Shown: piece after piece, positions 20,459 to 29,868 of the stretch
How the letters are laid out: each line of letters opens with the position of its first letter
Position numbering within the stretch: the stretch's first letter is position 1
Assembly: GCA_963844855.1 (NCBI GenBank)
Contig: CAWJQP010000072.1
Location: forward strand, 353,835-417,834
DNA: 64,000 nucleotides
Direction of reading: 5' to 3'
From: DASQDN01 sp963844855
Lineage (GTDB): Bacteria; Acidobacteriota; Terriglobia; Bryobacterales; Bryobacteraceae
The notes under the pieces: model-generated
Told to the model about the DNA's origin: nothing
Database searches by the model: none
The model's input: the letters and a program-made list of their open reading frames with translations, nothing else
Translations under genes and position numbers: made by a program

Positions 20459-21745
20459 GGTATTTGTTCTCCCAGATCGATTGCTCGCAGTTGTTCCAGT
20501 TCAATCAACGCCTGTTGACGATCAAACTGCGCATTGAGGTAATCCATTCGCGCGGAACGCAGCACTCGCTGCGCATCGAGGACTTCGATAATTCCGCGTT
20601 CGCCAAACTTGAAGGCAGCTTGAGCCGCATCGACGGCCGCCGCAGCTTGCCGGAGAGTGCCGGTTTCCGCTATCTGAACCTGCTGATCGGCAACTTGATA
20701 CATGCTGTAGGCGCGCTCGAGCGTTGCAAGCAATTGGACTCTGCGGGTCTGCGCGACTGCGGTCGCATGACGCTGGGCAGCCACTGCCTCGGCGATGGGT
20801 CCTTCTCGCTTGTTAAATACCGGAAGCGTGAGCGTTACGCCGAATCGAAATTGGGCCGCTTCCGGTTGTTGAAACCAGTCCATCCATATGCTGGGGGATG
20901 GAAGCCGTTGGGCTCGCTCGCTGGCCGCCGTTGCCTCGGCAAATCGGATGTCTGCCTCGGCTACTTGAAGCGTCGGGTGCTTCGACAGCATCTCCTGCTG
21001 CAGCTCATCGAGGGTCGGCAGGATTTGGGGCCGCTGGAGATCGCCATCCGGCTCGACTGGTCCCAGCGGGGCTCCGACTGCGGCGTATAAGTTCGATAAC
21101 GCCGCGGAGGAACGCAGTTCAGCGCTCCGCACGGCGATTCGAGCGCTGGCAACTTCGGCCTCAGCTCGCGTCAGTTCGAGGCGCGCCGCTTCCCCGACGT
21201 CTACTTGCACTTGAATGCGCCGCCGCAGATCCTCCAGAAGTTCGACGTTGCCCTGCGCCAGTTGCATTTCGCGCCGGCGGCGCAAAGCCTCATAAAAAGC
21301 CTGTTTCACGGCTCCGCGAACCGCCAGCCGCATCTCGGTGAGACCTAACTGCGCGCCTTGCCGCCGAACGGTGGCAGCATTGATGCGAGCCGATCGCACC
21401 ATTGGCAGGTCTATCGGCTGGCTAAAGTTAAAGCCATGCAGCATTCCCGGCATCGCGGCGGTTTGCATCAGCACACGTTGCCGGCCCAGGCCGCCGAAAG
21501 TGATGGATGGATTCTGATAGGCGCCGGCCGTAACAATGCCCGCTTCCGCGCCATCGATGGAAGCAGAGGCGGCGCGAAGTTGAGGGTTGTGCCGTTCGGC
21601 TAGCTTCAGAGCCTCTTCGAGAGTCACTGGTTCGCTTGGACCCGTCGACCGTTGTATGGGCTGCTGTGAGGAAGCAGCCGCCTAAAGAACTGGGCAACTC
21701 CGCCATGCATACAATCACCGCTGTAAGCAGTAGAACTCGATTCAC
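20455..21745 (-). CDS. cusC: RND efflux outer-membrane channel (TolC/CusC type), one frame break
   Basis: First gene of the efflux operon. A signal peptide (MNRVLLLTAVIVCMAELPSS) starts at 21745; the mature part reads in another frame from about 21685 (VTLEEALKLAERHNPQLRAA). Two repeats of the outer-membrane-efflux domain are visible, with long helices (RREMQLAQGNVELLEDLRRRI; LEALDAQRVL-like segment near the end). It forms the outer-membrane duct for CusA/CusB. The regulator pair encoded divergently from 22017 probably controls this operon. Confidence 0.84.
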
Positions 21746-22016
21746 GGTTCAACTATGTGCAACTTGCCTGCCGACGCGTTTTATTAGGAAATGGGGCCAG
21801 TTTGCGTCAAATCAATGGACGCAGGTTGTTCGATTTGCGGCAGCCTCATTTAAGGCATGTTCCATTTGGTACACCGCACGCTACAGCAAGTGATTTACTG
21901 CGCAAGTTATATGGGCATGACGCGGCAATGGACTGCATGCGCATGGCAAGATGAATTTGACCGGGATGAATGTGAACTTAGTGTTGCGAGATAACCGAGC
22001 ACAGAAGTTATTTATC

Positions 22017-23062
22017 GTGAGGCGGGATTCTTCTGCTTACGCTGAGCCACTGGCTTATCGAAGTACCCGACAAACATCTGAATAACCTGCTGTACAACCT
22101 CAATTTCATACCCATACTTGTTGAGCGGCATGATGTTGGGGTGGCGGACAGCGGTTTACGCTACGCTGCTTACCTTGGCTCTCGAAGTCTCGCATCTCTG
22201 GAAATATTGGCCGAACGATGAAGCGTATCGGATGGACCAGATCTTTGAGACATTCGCCTCGGGTATTGCAGGCGTCGTGGTCGGACTGCTTGCAAGTCGC
22301 GAACGGCGTCATCGAGCCAAACTCGAAGACGCCACCCATGCGCTCGCAGAAGTCAATCAGGAACTGCGCAATAACTTAGAGCGGCTTACAAAAGCGGAAA
22401 GCATGTATGCGGTCGCGCAGCTCTCCGCCAGTCTTGCGCACGAAATCCGCAACCCGCTGGCAAGCATTTCCGGAGCAGCCGGCATTTTGAAACGAGGTCA
22501 CGCGACAGCGGACAACGTGGAGGAATGTCTGGATGTCATCGAAAAGGAGTCGAACCGGCTAAATAAGCTGCTCGCTAATTTTCTGAATTTTGCGCGACCT
22601 AGAGCGCCTCGCTTTCAGTCCACAGATCTTGCTGCCGTGATCGATTCGACCGTAGCTCTTGCACGGCACTCCGGTGAGGCGAGCCACATCGAATTCCGTC
22701 GCACAATTGATGGCGCACTTCCTGAAGCCCTGTGCGACTCGGAGCAACTGAAGCAGGTGCTTTTAAATCTGCTGATGAATGCCGTACACGCAACCGGCCG
22801 CGGAGCCGTCGATTTGCATGCGTATGCGCAGGACGGCGCTGTTTTTATCACCGTTCGGGACGAAGGAACCGGCATTCCCAAAGACCAGGAGAACCGGATC
22901 TTCGAACCTTTCTTCACAACCAAATCGAACGGGACCGGTCTTGGCCTCGCAATTGCGAGTAAAATCATCGAACAACATGGGGGATTGCTCACTGCGCAGA
23001 ATGCGCCTGGAAAGGGTTTCGCAATGGTTCTTCAACTGCCCGTAACTCAGGAGACCGCGTGA
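22017..23062 (+). CDS. Membrane histidine kinase, N-terminus frame-broken
   Basis: The kinase core is intact: HisKA with LSASLAHEIRNPLASISGAA (phosphoacceptor His), then HATPase with NLLMNAVHA, VRDEGTGIP and FFTTKSNGTGLGLAIASK. Upstream, the membrane segments are split over frames: ILLLTLSHWLIEV and LNNLLYNLNFIPIL, then LLSGMMLGWRTAVYATLL; breaks lie near 22025 and 22115. The likely start is the GTG at 22017. With only a short sensor part, the input may be sensed in the membrane. The stop overlaps the GTG of the response regulator, so the two are a cognate pair. Confidence 0.85.
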
Positions 23063-24438
23063 ATCGAAATTTGATAGTCGTCGTCGATGACGATTCCAGC
23101 GTGCGGCGTGTCTTGAAGATGCAGTTGGAAGAGGCCGGTTATGAAGTCGCGTTGGCAGTTGACGGCGAAGAAGCTCGCGAGATCATCGACGAACGGCGTC
23201 CAAAGCTCGTAATCACTGATCTGCGGATGCCATCCTCAGGCGGGTTGGACTTGCTCCGGCACATTCGCGAAGGACTACAAGAAACGACTGTCATTATCAT
23301 CACTGCGTTCGCCAGTGTAGACACTGCCGTTGCAGCGATGAAGGCGGGCGCTTACGACTACATTTCGAAGCCAATAGACTATGATGCGCTCGTGCTCGCG
23401 GTGCACCGCGCGATGGAGCGCCAGAGCCTGCTCGAAGAAGTTCGAAATCTCCGGTCCGCGCTCGATGGCCGCTATGGTTTCGAAAACATTGTCGGCCGCT
23501 CGAAGGCGTTGCTGCGAGTCCTGGAGATGGCTTCGCGCGTGGCGCAGCATGATTCCACCGTGCTTATCCGCGGTGAGACGGGGACAGGAAAGGAATTACT
23601 CGCGAGAGCGATTCATCACAATAGCCGTAGGCGAGCGTTGCCGTTCATCACGATCAACTGTGGGGCTATCCCAAAAGATTTAATCGAATCGGAGCTGTTC
23701 GGATACACCCGCGGAGCCTTCAGCGGCGCGTACGCAGCCAAGGCCGGGCGAATCGAAATGGCTGACGGCGGAACGCTGTTTCTCGACGAAGTTGGAGAGC
23801 TTTCGGTCGACATGCAAGTGAAGCTGTTGCGGCTTCTGCAACATGGCGAGATCGACAAGGTCGGATCCACTGCGACGCGGACAGTCGATGTGCGCGTGAT
23901 TGCAGCGACGAACCGGAATCTGCAGGCGATGATTGACGATGGCGAGTTTCGAGAAGATTTGTATTATCGGCTTGCTGTCGTGCCGCTCGAATTGCCGCCA
24001 CTTCGTGAACGCCGAGACGATATCCCGGAACTGGCGCAGCATTTGTTTCGCAAACACAAAGAGAGGCATGGGCTGCATTCGCTCCGCATGTCCACCTCTG
24101 TTATGTCGAACCTCTCGCGTCATCGCTGGCCTGGCAACGTGCGGGAACTCGAAAACCTCGTCGAACGACTGGTTGTCCTGGCGATCGGCGACGACATAAC
24201 GGATTCTGATCTGCCCGATGAATTCCGGGTAGTATCTCATCCGCGGGACACATTCTTACTGGAGTTGCCGGAAGAAGGAATCAGTCTCGAGGCTGTTGAG
24301 CGTGAGCTTCTCGTGCGCGCGCTCGAAAAGTTCAACTGGAATCAGACGCAAGCAGCGCGGTATTTAGACATCAGCCGGCGGACCCTGATCTATCGAATTG
24401 AGAAGCACCGGCTGGTCCGAGAGAGTGTCGCGACCTAG
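23059..24438 (+). CDS. NtrC-family sigma-54-dependent response regulator
   Basis: 459 aa with three domains: a receiver (phosphorylation Asp54 in VITDLRMP), a central AAA+ domain (Walker A GETGTGKE at 172-179, GAFSGA loop at 219-224 that contacts sigma-54, Walker B FLDEV at 241-245) and a C-terminal Fis-type helix-turn-helix (NWNQTQAARYLDISRRTLIYR). It activates sigma-54 promoters, so targets should carry -24/-12 elements. The gene is translationally coupled to the kinase (GTGA overlap). Divergence from cusCBA suggests metal control, by inference. Confidence 0.94.
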   Translation: MNRNLIVVVDDDSSVRRVLKMQLEEAGYEVALAVDGEEAREIIDERRPKLVITDLRMPSSGGLDLLRHIREGLQETTVIIITAFASVDTAVAAMKAGAYDYISKPIDYDALVLAVHRAMERQSLLEEVRNLRSALDGRYGFENIVGRSKALLRVLEMASRVAQHDSTVLIRGETGTGKELLARAIHHNSRRRALPFITINCGAIPKDLIESELFGYTRGAFSGAYAAKAGRIEMADGGTLFLDEVGELSVDMQVKLLRLLQHGEIDKVGSTATRTVDVRVIAATNRNLQAMIDDGEFREDLYYRLAVVPLELPPLRERRDDIPELAQHLFRKHKERHGLHSLRMSTSVMSNLSRHRWPGNVRELENLVERLVVLAIGDDITDSDLPDEFRVVSHPRDTFLLELPEEGISLEAVERELLVRALEKFNWNQTQAARYLDISRRTLIYRIEKHRLVRESVAT

Positions 24439-24457
24439 AGCGTTTGAAACGCGCAGC

Positions 24458-25042
24458 CTACTGTTTCTTCGGCTTCGGAGGACTGATCATGATGTGCGCT
24501 CCTGCAGTTCCGGGTGACATTATCCAAGGAGCGCTTTCACTCCCTTTTGTTGAGAGTCCTGTGCTCTTCGTTGTCGCAAATGGGACGTAGATCACCCAGC
24601 GCAAATACTGATCCTGGACCTTGCCGCTTGCCGCATCGAAAGCAGAGCCCGTCAGGACGTAGAGCGTTCGCGGTTCCCTCGGCATCGGGACTTTTCCTTC
24701 TTCCACTTCCTTGAATCGGATCTCATTGCGCTTTGCGCCGGTTACTTTCTGCGCTAGCAGCTCGCGACCACGCGCCATAAATGGATCAAGATCTTTGTGG
24801 TAGCAGGCAGATTCGAAAGTGGCCTTGGCGGGATCGCTTGCAAGACAGACCAGTTCGTTTTTCCCTTCACGAATGCGAACCTGCTTACCGTCGGGGCTAT
24901 AGCCAATAACCGCTGCGTCCTGGCGAAGCTCCGGGGGAGCCGCAAGGATTGCCCCAGCGATCTGAGCCTCTTGGGAGGGAATCTCAGCAGCTCCTATAGC
25001 CGACGCGAGTAAAAGAATGGAAATCGAAATTTGCAGTTTCAT
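24458..25042 (-). CDS. Hypothetical exported protein
   Basis: 194 aa with a clear signal peptide (MKLQISISILLLASAIGAA). The mature part (GYSPDGKQVRIREGKNELVCLA, ACYHKDLDPFMARGREL, YVLTGSAFDAASG, PWIMSPGTAGAHIMI) looks like a compact soluble domain of a kind common and uncharacterised in Acidobacteriota. No catalytic motif was recognised. Convergent with the NtrC-type gene, 19 bases away. Confidence 0.75.
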   Translation of the reverse strand: MKLQISISILLLASAIGAAEIPSQEAQIAGAILAAPPELRQDAAVIGYSPDGKQVRIREGKNELVCLASDPAKATFESACYHKDLDPFMARGRELLAQKVTGAKRNEIRFKEVEEGKVPMPREPRTLYVLTGSAFDAASGKVQDQYLRWVIYVPFATTKSTGLSTKGSESAPWIMSPGTAGAHIMISPPKPKKQ

Positions 25043-25143
25043 GGGAGTCCAATTCAGCCTTTTACGGTATCACTCTCCTAACGATAACTGCATTTGGGGG
25101 GTATCGTCCCCCGCATAAGATTTAGTTACAAGTCGAAGATAAC

Positions 25144-25524
25144 TTGCGTCTCATTGTTGAATCAGGAGCTAGAGTCCGTTTGCTTTTCTTACTTACAGAT
25201 CGTGAGGGGCGTGGCATCGTGATTGCCGAGGCTGTCGACAAGACGCATGCTAACGCTTTTGGATACAACTACTTACCGGACTTCGCCGGCGATGCGCTGG
25301 AGATCGATTCTACCAGCCGCGCTGATGCCGAAGAACTTTGGGGCGTTGAGACGGTGCAACTCGAAACGGAGCTGTCTACCGTGTGGGTTCATGGACCCGA
25401 ACTGCCGGAGGACGTCGAAGCGGACGGAGTTCTGACTCCCGCCGACTATCGAGACCTGACTCTCGATCATATTGAGCGGACCTGTGACGTCGTCGTGAAG
25501 TTGCAGATCGTCAAATTCAGTTAG
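25144..25524 (+). CDS. Hypothetical protein
   Basis: 126 aa beginning at a TTG; another TTG at 25180 has aggag upstream, and the true start is uncertain. The middle (NAFGYNYLPDFAGDALEIDSTS, AEELWGVETVQLET) looks well folded and acidic; no family was recognised. It overlaps the end of the convergent DUF1501 gene by 4 bases. Confidence 0.55.
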   Translation: MRLIVESGARVRLLFLLTDREGRGIVIAEAVDKTHANAFGYNYLPDFAGDALEIDSTSRADAEELWGVETVQLETELSTVWVHGPELPEDVEADGVLTPADYRDLTLDHIERTCDVVVKLQIVKFS

Positions 25525-26924
25525 GCGAGAATCCCGTGCACGAGTTCGCCGTGCACATCGGTCAAACGCATGTCGCGGCCGCTGAAGCGATAAGTAAGAC
25601 GCTTGTGGTCGAGTCCAAGCAGGTGCAAAATCGTGGCGTGCAAATCGTGCACGTGAACCTTATCCTGTACGGCGTAATACCCATAATCGTCGGTACCACC
25701 GTATACAATTCCCGGCTTGAAGCCGCCGCCCGCCATCCACATCGTGAAGCCGAAAGGGTTGTGGTCACGCCCGACACCTTTCGCGTCGACATCGCCCTGA
25801 GCACACGGTGTTCTTCCGAATTCCCCGCCCCAGAGGACAATCGTTTCGTCGAGAAGACCCCGGCTTTTCAGATCCTTCAGTAATCCCGCAATGGGCTTAT
25901 CCACAGCCCGCGCGTTTACTTGATGGCCGCCACGAATATCGGCGTGCTGGTCCCAGCGGTCTATGCCCTTGCGCGCCGGCGCCAGGCATTCCACGAAACG
26001 CACTCCTCGCTCGACCATCCTTCTGGCAAGAAGGCACTCGCGCCCGAATTCTTCGGTATCAGGTTCGTCGAGACCGTACATCTTCCGGGTGGCTTCGCTT
26101 TCCTTCTGCAAATCGAGCAAGTCGGGAACTTCCGACTGCATGCGGAACGCGAGTTCGTAGTTTGCAATGGTCGCTTCCACCTCGGACACGCCGCCAAATT
26201 GATCAAGCACTCCCTTGTTGAGCTTTCGTAGTAAATCGAGTTTCGCTTGCTGCGCGCCTGCCGAATCCTCACGCGGTTTCAGGTCGGCGATCGGTTGGGC
26301 GCCTTTGCGAAACAGAGTTCCCTGATAGCTTGCGGGAAGAAATCCGCTACCGAAAATGTCGAGACCGCCCGGAGGCACCAAACCGCTCTCCAGGACAACA
26401 AAGCCCGGAAGATTACTGCATTCGCTTCCCAGGCCATAGACCACCCAGCCACCCATGCTCGGTCGGCCCTGGAAGCCGGAACCCGAGTGCATAAAGTAGT
26501 TCGCGGCAGTGTGTTCCGAGTGATCGGCAACCATGGAACGCACAATGGTCAGGTCATCGACGCAGGTTGCGACGTGAGGAAACAGGTCGCTCACAGGGGC
26601 GCCGGATTGACCGTACTGTCGAAACTCGAACGGCGATCCGAGCACCTTGTCGCCAATGTTGAACACCGTCGTCGGTGTTTTCATCGGGATGGGCTTGCCG
26701 TGATCCTGACGCAGGCGGGGCTTCGGATCGAACGTGTCGATTTGCGACGGACCGCCATCCATAAACAGGAAAATCACTGACTTCGCTTTGGCCTTATAGT
26801 GGGGCGGCTTCGGCGCAAGAGGGTCCACGGCGGCCGATGCCTGCTTCTCGGCGAGCAGGCTCGCCAGGGCGAGGCCACCAAAGCCATTGGCGCAGCGGAA
26901 TAACATTTGTCGTCTGGTCTGCAT
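25521..26924 (-). CDS. DUF1501 domain protein, Tat-exported
   Basis: About 467 aa from the ATG at 26924, eight bases behind the PSD1 stop. The N-terminus MQTRRQMLFRCANGFGGLA is Tat-like. The DUF1501 domain belongs to the alkaline-phosphatase/sulfatase superfamily: VIFLFMDGGPSQIDTFDPK, MVADHSEHTAANYFMHSG, ETIVLWGGEFGRTP and GRDHNPFGFTMWMAGGG carry its metal-binding positions. It is nearly always paired with PSD1 proteins like the upstream gene. The biochemical function of the pair is unknown; a role in polysaccharide use is often supposed. Confidence 0.9.
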   Translation of the reverse strand: MQTRRQMLFRCANGFGGLALASLLAEKQASAAVDPLAPKPPHYKAKAKSVIFLFMDGGPSQIDTFDPKPRLRQDHGKPIPMKTPTTVFNIGDKVLGSPFEFRQYGQSGAPVSDLFPHVATCVDDLTIVRSMVADHSEHTAANYFMHSGSGFQGRPSMGGWVVYGLGSECSNLPGFVVLESGLVPPGGLDIFGSGFLPASYQGTLFRKGAQPIADLKPREDSAGAQQAKLDLLRKLNKGVLDQFGGVSEVEATIANYELAFRMQSEVPDLLDLQKESEATRKMYGLDEPDTEEFGRECLLARRMVERGVRFVECLAPARKGIDRWDQHADIRGGHQVNARAVDKPIAGLLKDLKSRGLLDETIVLWGGEFGRTPCAQGDVDAKGVGRDHNPFGFTMWMAGGGFKPGIVYGGTDDYGYYAVQDKVHVHDLHATILHLLGLDHKRLTYRFSGRDMRLTDVHGELVHGILA

Positions 26925-26931
26925 GGCGTTT

Positions 26932-29745
26932 CTATCGGAGATATATGAACTCGGCGGAATTGAAAAGAACGTGCGCAACATCGGTCCAGACGGCCTTTTC
27001 CGGCTTCTGTTCCTGACCAGCTACGAACGATGATATCGAAGCGATCTCGTCCGCGGCAGGCGGTCGACCGAATGCCGCGAGGTACATTTGGCGGACTCGT
27101 TCTGTGGTGTCCGGAGCGGTCGCGACCACGCGCTGCGCCCAACCTGCCGCCTGCTGCGCAACGAATTCATTGTTCATCATCATCAGCGCCTGCGAGGGAA
27201 CCGTCGAAACGGTTCGAGCGCCAATCGCGCTGATCGGAAGCGGATAATCGAACGCCAGGAAAAGGGGCGTCATAAAGTTGCGGCGGACCTGAACGTACAC
27301 ACTCCGACGGCCGGCGCCGTCGAGAGGACCGGACTCCGGCTTTCCGCGTCCATCCTGATAGGAGCTAATGAACGGCGGCACGCTCGGACCGAACATCTGC
27401 TTGTCCAAGCCACCAGAGACCGCGAGAATGCCATCGCGAATCGCCTCGGCTTCAAGACGGCGGACAGGCATATGCTGAAGCAGCTTATTGGTGGGATCTA
27501 ACTTAGCGGCTTTTGGACTGGCTTCCGATGACATTTGATAGGTGCTGCTCAGCACTATCTGCCGATGGAGGTCCTTAACCGACCACCCGCGCTTTACAAA
27601 ATCGAAGGCCAGATAATCGAGCAGTTCCGGATGGCTCGGTACTTCACCCATCTTTCCGAAGTTATCGGTCGATCGCACAATGCCCGCGCCAAAATGATGC
27701 TTCCAAACCCGATTCACCATCACCCGCGCGGTAAGTGGATTATCAGGGCTTGCCATCCAATTGGCAATGTACAGTCGTCCGCTACCGTTCGTGACAGGTT
27801 CCTGGTTTGGTCCCGCCACCACCTGTAGGAACCGCCGCGGGACTTCGTCACCTAGGTTCTTGTGGTTCCCGCGGATGTGAAGCCGGACGTTGTGCGGACT
27901 CCGGTCCTCGGCGACCATCGCAAACTCGGATACGGGGACCTGCGATTCGAGTCGGGTTCGTTTTGCAATTAACTCGGCTACTTTTTCCTCGTCGGCTGCC
28001 GTGAGGGTTTTGGGCTCGGGCAGCGGACCGCTTTCCGTCGGCGGAGGCTGTTGGGTCTCGGAAAATACAATTTCCTCGATCGCGATGTGGCCTTCACGGC
28101 TGCGGTCAACGATCTCAAAATAACAAGTGCGCTCGCGTTCGAAAGTCAGCTTTAGAGTTTTCCATTTCGATTCTCCCGGTCCCTCGGGGACGATGTGCTG
28201 GCCCTTATAGCCGTCAGCGACAATCGTGAATCGAAGCGGTCCGCGCTCCTTCAGCTTCGGGTCGCCCTTTGTTCCGGAAAGGCGCACGTGCAGGAACAAC
28301 TCTTTGCCGGTCCGAAATTTGGGCGAGGTCAGCGTACCGGCGAAGACATCGCTGCCGGCTGCTCGCGAATCCGCAGCGCCATTGATCGTCCGATCTCCGA
28401 AGGCGGCGCCCTGCGTAACCCACTTGCCAAAAGTCGGCTCGTTGAACTGCTGGAATATCTTGTCTTGCGGCCGATAGTTGACCTTTGAAGCATTCACGAC
28501 AGGCGGCTTAATCGCCTCAATATCGCGGTCGATTTTCTGTATCGCGCGGCTCAATTCTTCGATCTTGGAGATCTTAGCCGGCGAATCGATCGTCGCCTCG
28601 CGGAGATCCGTGCTATGGAAGACGCCTGCCAGAGCGTAATAATCCGCGGTGGGGATCGGATCGAATTTATGGTCGTGGCATCTTGCACAGGCAACTGTCA
28701 TTCCGAGGAATGCCTTGCTCGCCACATCGATCTGATTGTCGACATCGTCAGCCCGCGATTTTTCCGAGTCGGTCGCGCTATTCAGGACTTCATTGAACCA
28801 GTAGTGTGTCGTACCCAGTGGAGACTCGATCGCGGTTCCATCGGCGCGCAGCCGCTTTTTCTCCAGCAGATCGCCGGCTATGTGCTCGCGCACAAACTGG
28901 TCATAGGGCACGTCCTCGTTAAACGCACGGATAACGTAGTCCCTGTACCGCCACGGCGCCAGCTTGTCGTTGTCGTATTCGTGGCCATTGGTTTCGGCGT
29001 AGCGCACCAAGTCTAGCCAGTGCCGTGCCCAGCGCTCTCCATACTGCGGTGAAGCGAGCAATCTCTCGACAACTTTCTTGAATGCGTCCGCGCTGGTGTC
29101 TTTCACGAACGCGTCCAGTTCGGCGGGGGTGGGTGGCAATCCCGTCAGATCGTAGGTGACTCGCCGGAGGAGCGTATTTCGATCCGCAGGCTTGGCCGGT
29201 TCAAGACCTTGCTGTTCCAACTTGGAAACAATGAAGGCGTCAACCGGCGATTGCGCCCAGCGTTTATTAGCCACGTTCGGCACAGCCGGTTGCTTTGCTG
29301 GTTGAAACGCCCAGAATTTTCGCGCCTCGGTCCAGTCATATGCCTTCTTCGCAACAGGCGCCGGGGCTGCTTCGCCTACGCGGGGATCCGGCGCGCCCAT
29401 CTTCACCCAGGCTTCGAGGTCGGCGATCTGCTCATCTGGCAGCTTCCCCGACGGCGGCATTTTCAATTCCTGTTTGTACGAGATCGCCTGTACGAGCTTG
29501 CTTGCGGCCGGATCGCCCGGAACGATCGCTTTGCCGCTGTCTCCGCCATGCAGTAAACCTTCTTTCGAATCGAGACGCAGGCCGCCAAGCGGTGTTTTCA
29601 TCTTGCTGTTATGGCAGCCGTAACACTTCTGGGCCAGCATCGGGCGAATCTTTTTCTCGAAAAACTCAACCTGCTCGGAAGTAGGCTCGGCGGCGCTCAG
29701 GGAAGCGACAAGAATGAGGATGGAGAATCGAGACAAAGACAACAT
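26932..29745 (-). CDS. PSD1 and planctomycete cytochrome C domain protein (DUF1549/DUF1553)
   Basis: 937 aa with a signal peptide (MLSLSRFSILILVASLSA), then a planctomycete-type cytochrome c domain with heme site CYGCH (residues 41-45), DUF1549 (WAQSPVDAFIVSKLEQQGL, YGERWARHWLDLVRYAETNG, FLGMTVACARCHDHKFDPI with a second CxxCH), a beta-sandwich insert, and C-terminal DUF1553 (NPLTARVMVNRVWKHHFGAG, LSSTYQMSS, PSQALMMMNN). It should be periplasmic and heme-bearing. It forms an operon with the DUF1501 gene behind it. Electron transfer to an oxidative step is inferred from the hemes only. Confidence 0.92.
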   Translation of the reverse strand: MLSLSRFSILILVASLSAAEPTSEQVEFFEKKIRPMLAQKCYGCHNSKMKTPLGGLRLDSKEGLLHGGDSGKAIVPGDPAASKLVQAISYKQELKMPPSGKLPDEQIADLEAWVKMGAPDPRVGEAAPAPVAKKAYDWTEARKFWAFQPAKQPAVPNVANKRWAQSPVDAFIVSKLEQQGLEPAKPADRNTLLRRVTYDLTGLPPTPAELDAFVKDTSADAFKKVVERLLASPQYGERWARHWLDLVRYAETNGHEYDNDKLAPWRYRDYVIRAFNEDVPYDQFVREHIAGDLLEKKRLRADGTAIESPLGTTHYWFNEVLNSATDSEKSRADDVDNQIDVASKAFLGMTVACARCHDHKFDPIPTADYYALAGVFHSTDLREATIDSPAKISKIEELSRAIQKIDRDIEAIKPPVVNASKVNYRPQDKIFQQFNEPTFGKWVTQGAAFGDRTINGAADSRAAGSDVFAGTLTSPKFRTGKELFLHVRLSGTKGDPKLKERGPLRFTIVADGYKGQHIVPEGPGESKWKTLKLTFERERTCYFEIVDRSREGHIAIEEIVFSETQQPPPTESGPLPEPKTLTAADEEKVAELIAKRTRLESQVPVSEFAMVAEDRSPHNVRLHIRGNHKNLGDEVPRRFLQVVAGPNQEPVTNGSGRLYIANWMASPDNPLTARVMVNRVWKHHFGAGIVRSTDNFGKMGEVPSHPELLDYLAFDFVKRGWSVKDLHRQIVLSSTYQMSSEASPKAAKLDPTNKLLQHMPVRRLEAEAIRDGILAVSGGLDKQMFGPSVPPFISSYQDGRGKPESGPLDGAGRRSVYVQVRRNFMTPLFLAFDYPLPISAIGARTVSTVPSQALMMMNNEFVAQQAAGWAQRVVATAPDTTERVRQMYLAAFGRPPAADEIASISSFVAGQEQKPEKAVWTDVAHVLFNSAEFIYLR

Positions 29746-29868
29746 GGCTTACACGTTTAATTAGAGCGTATCCCAAGAAGAACACTGGCGGCTACGCCCA
29801 CGGCATACTTTTAGACTAACAATACTTTTAGGCTAACAATTGTGTGGCCCTCCGCATCAGACCGCTAT

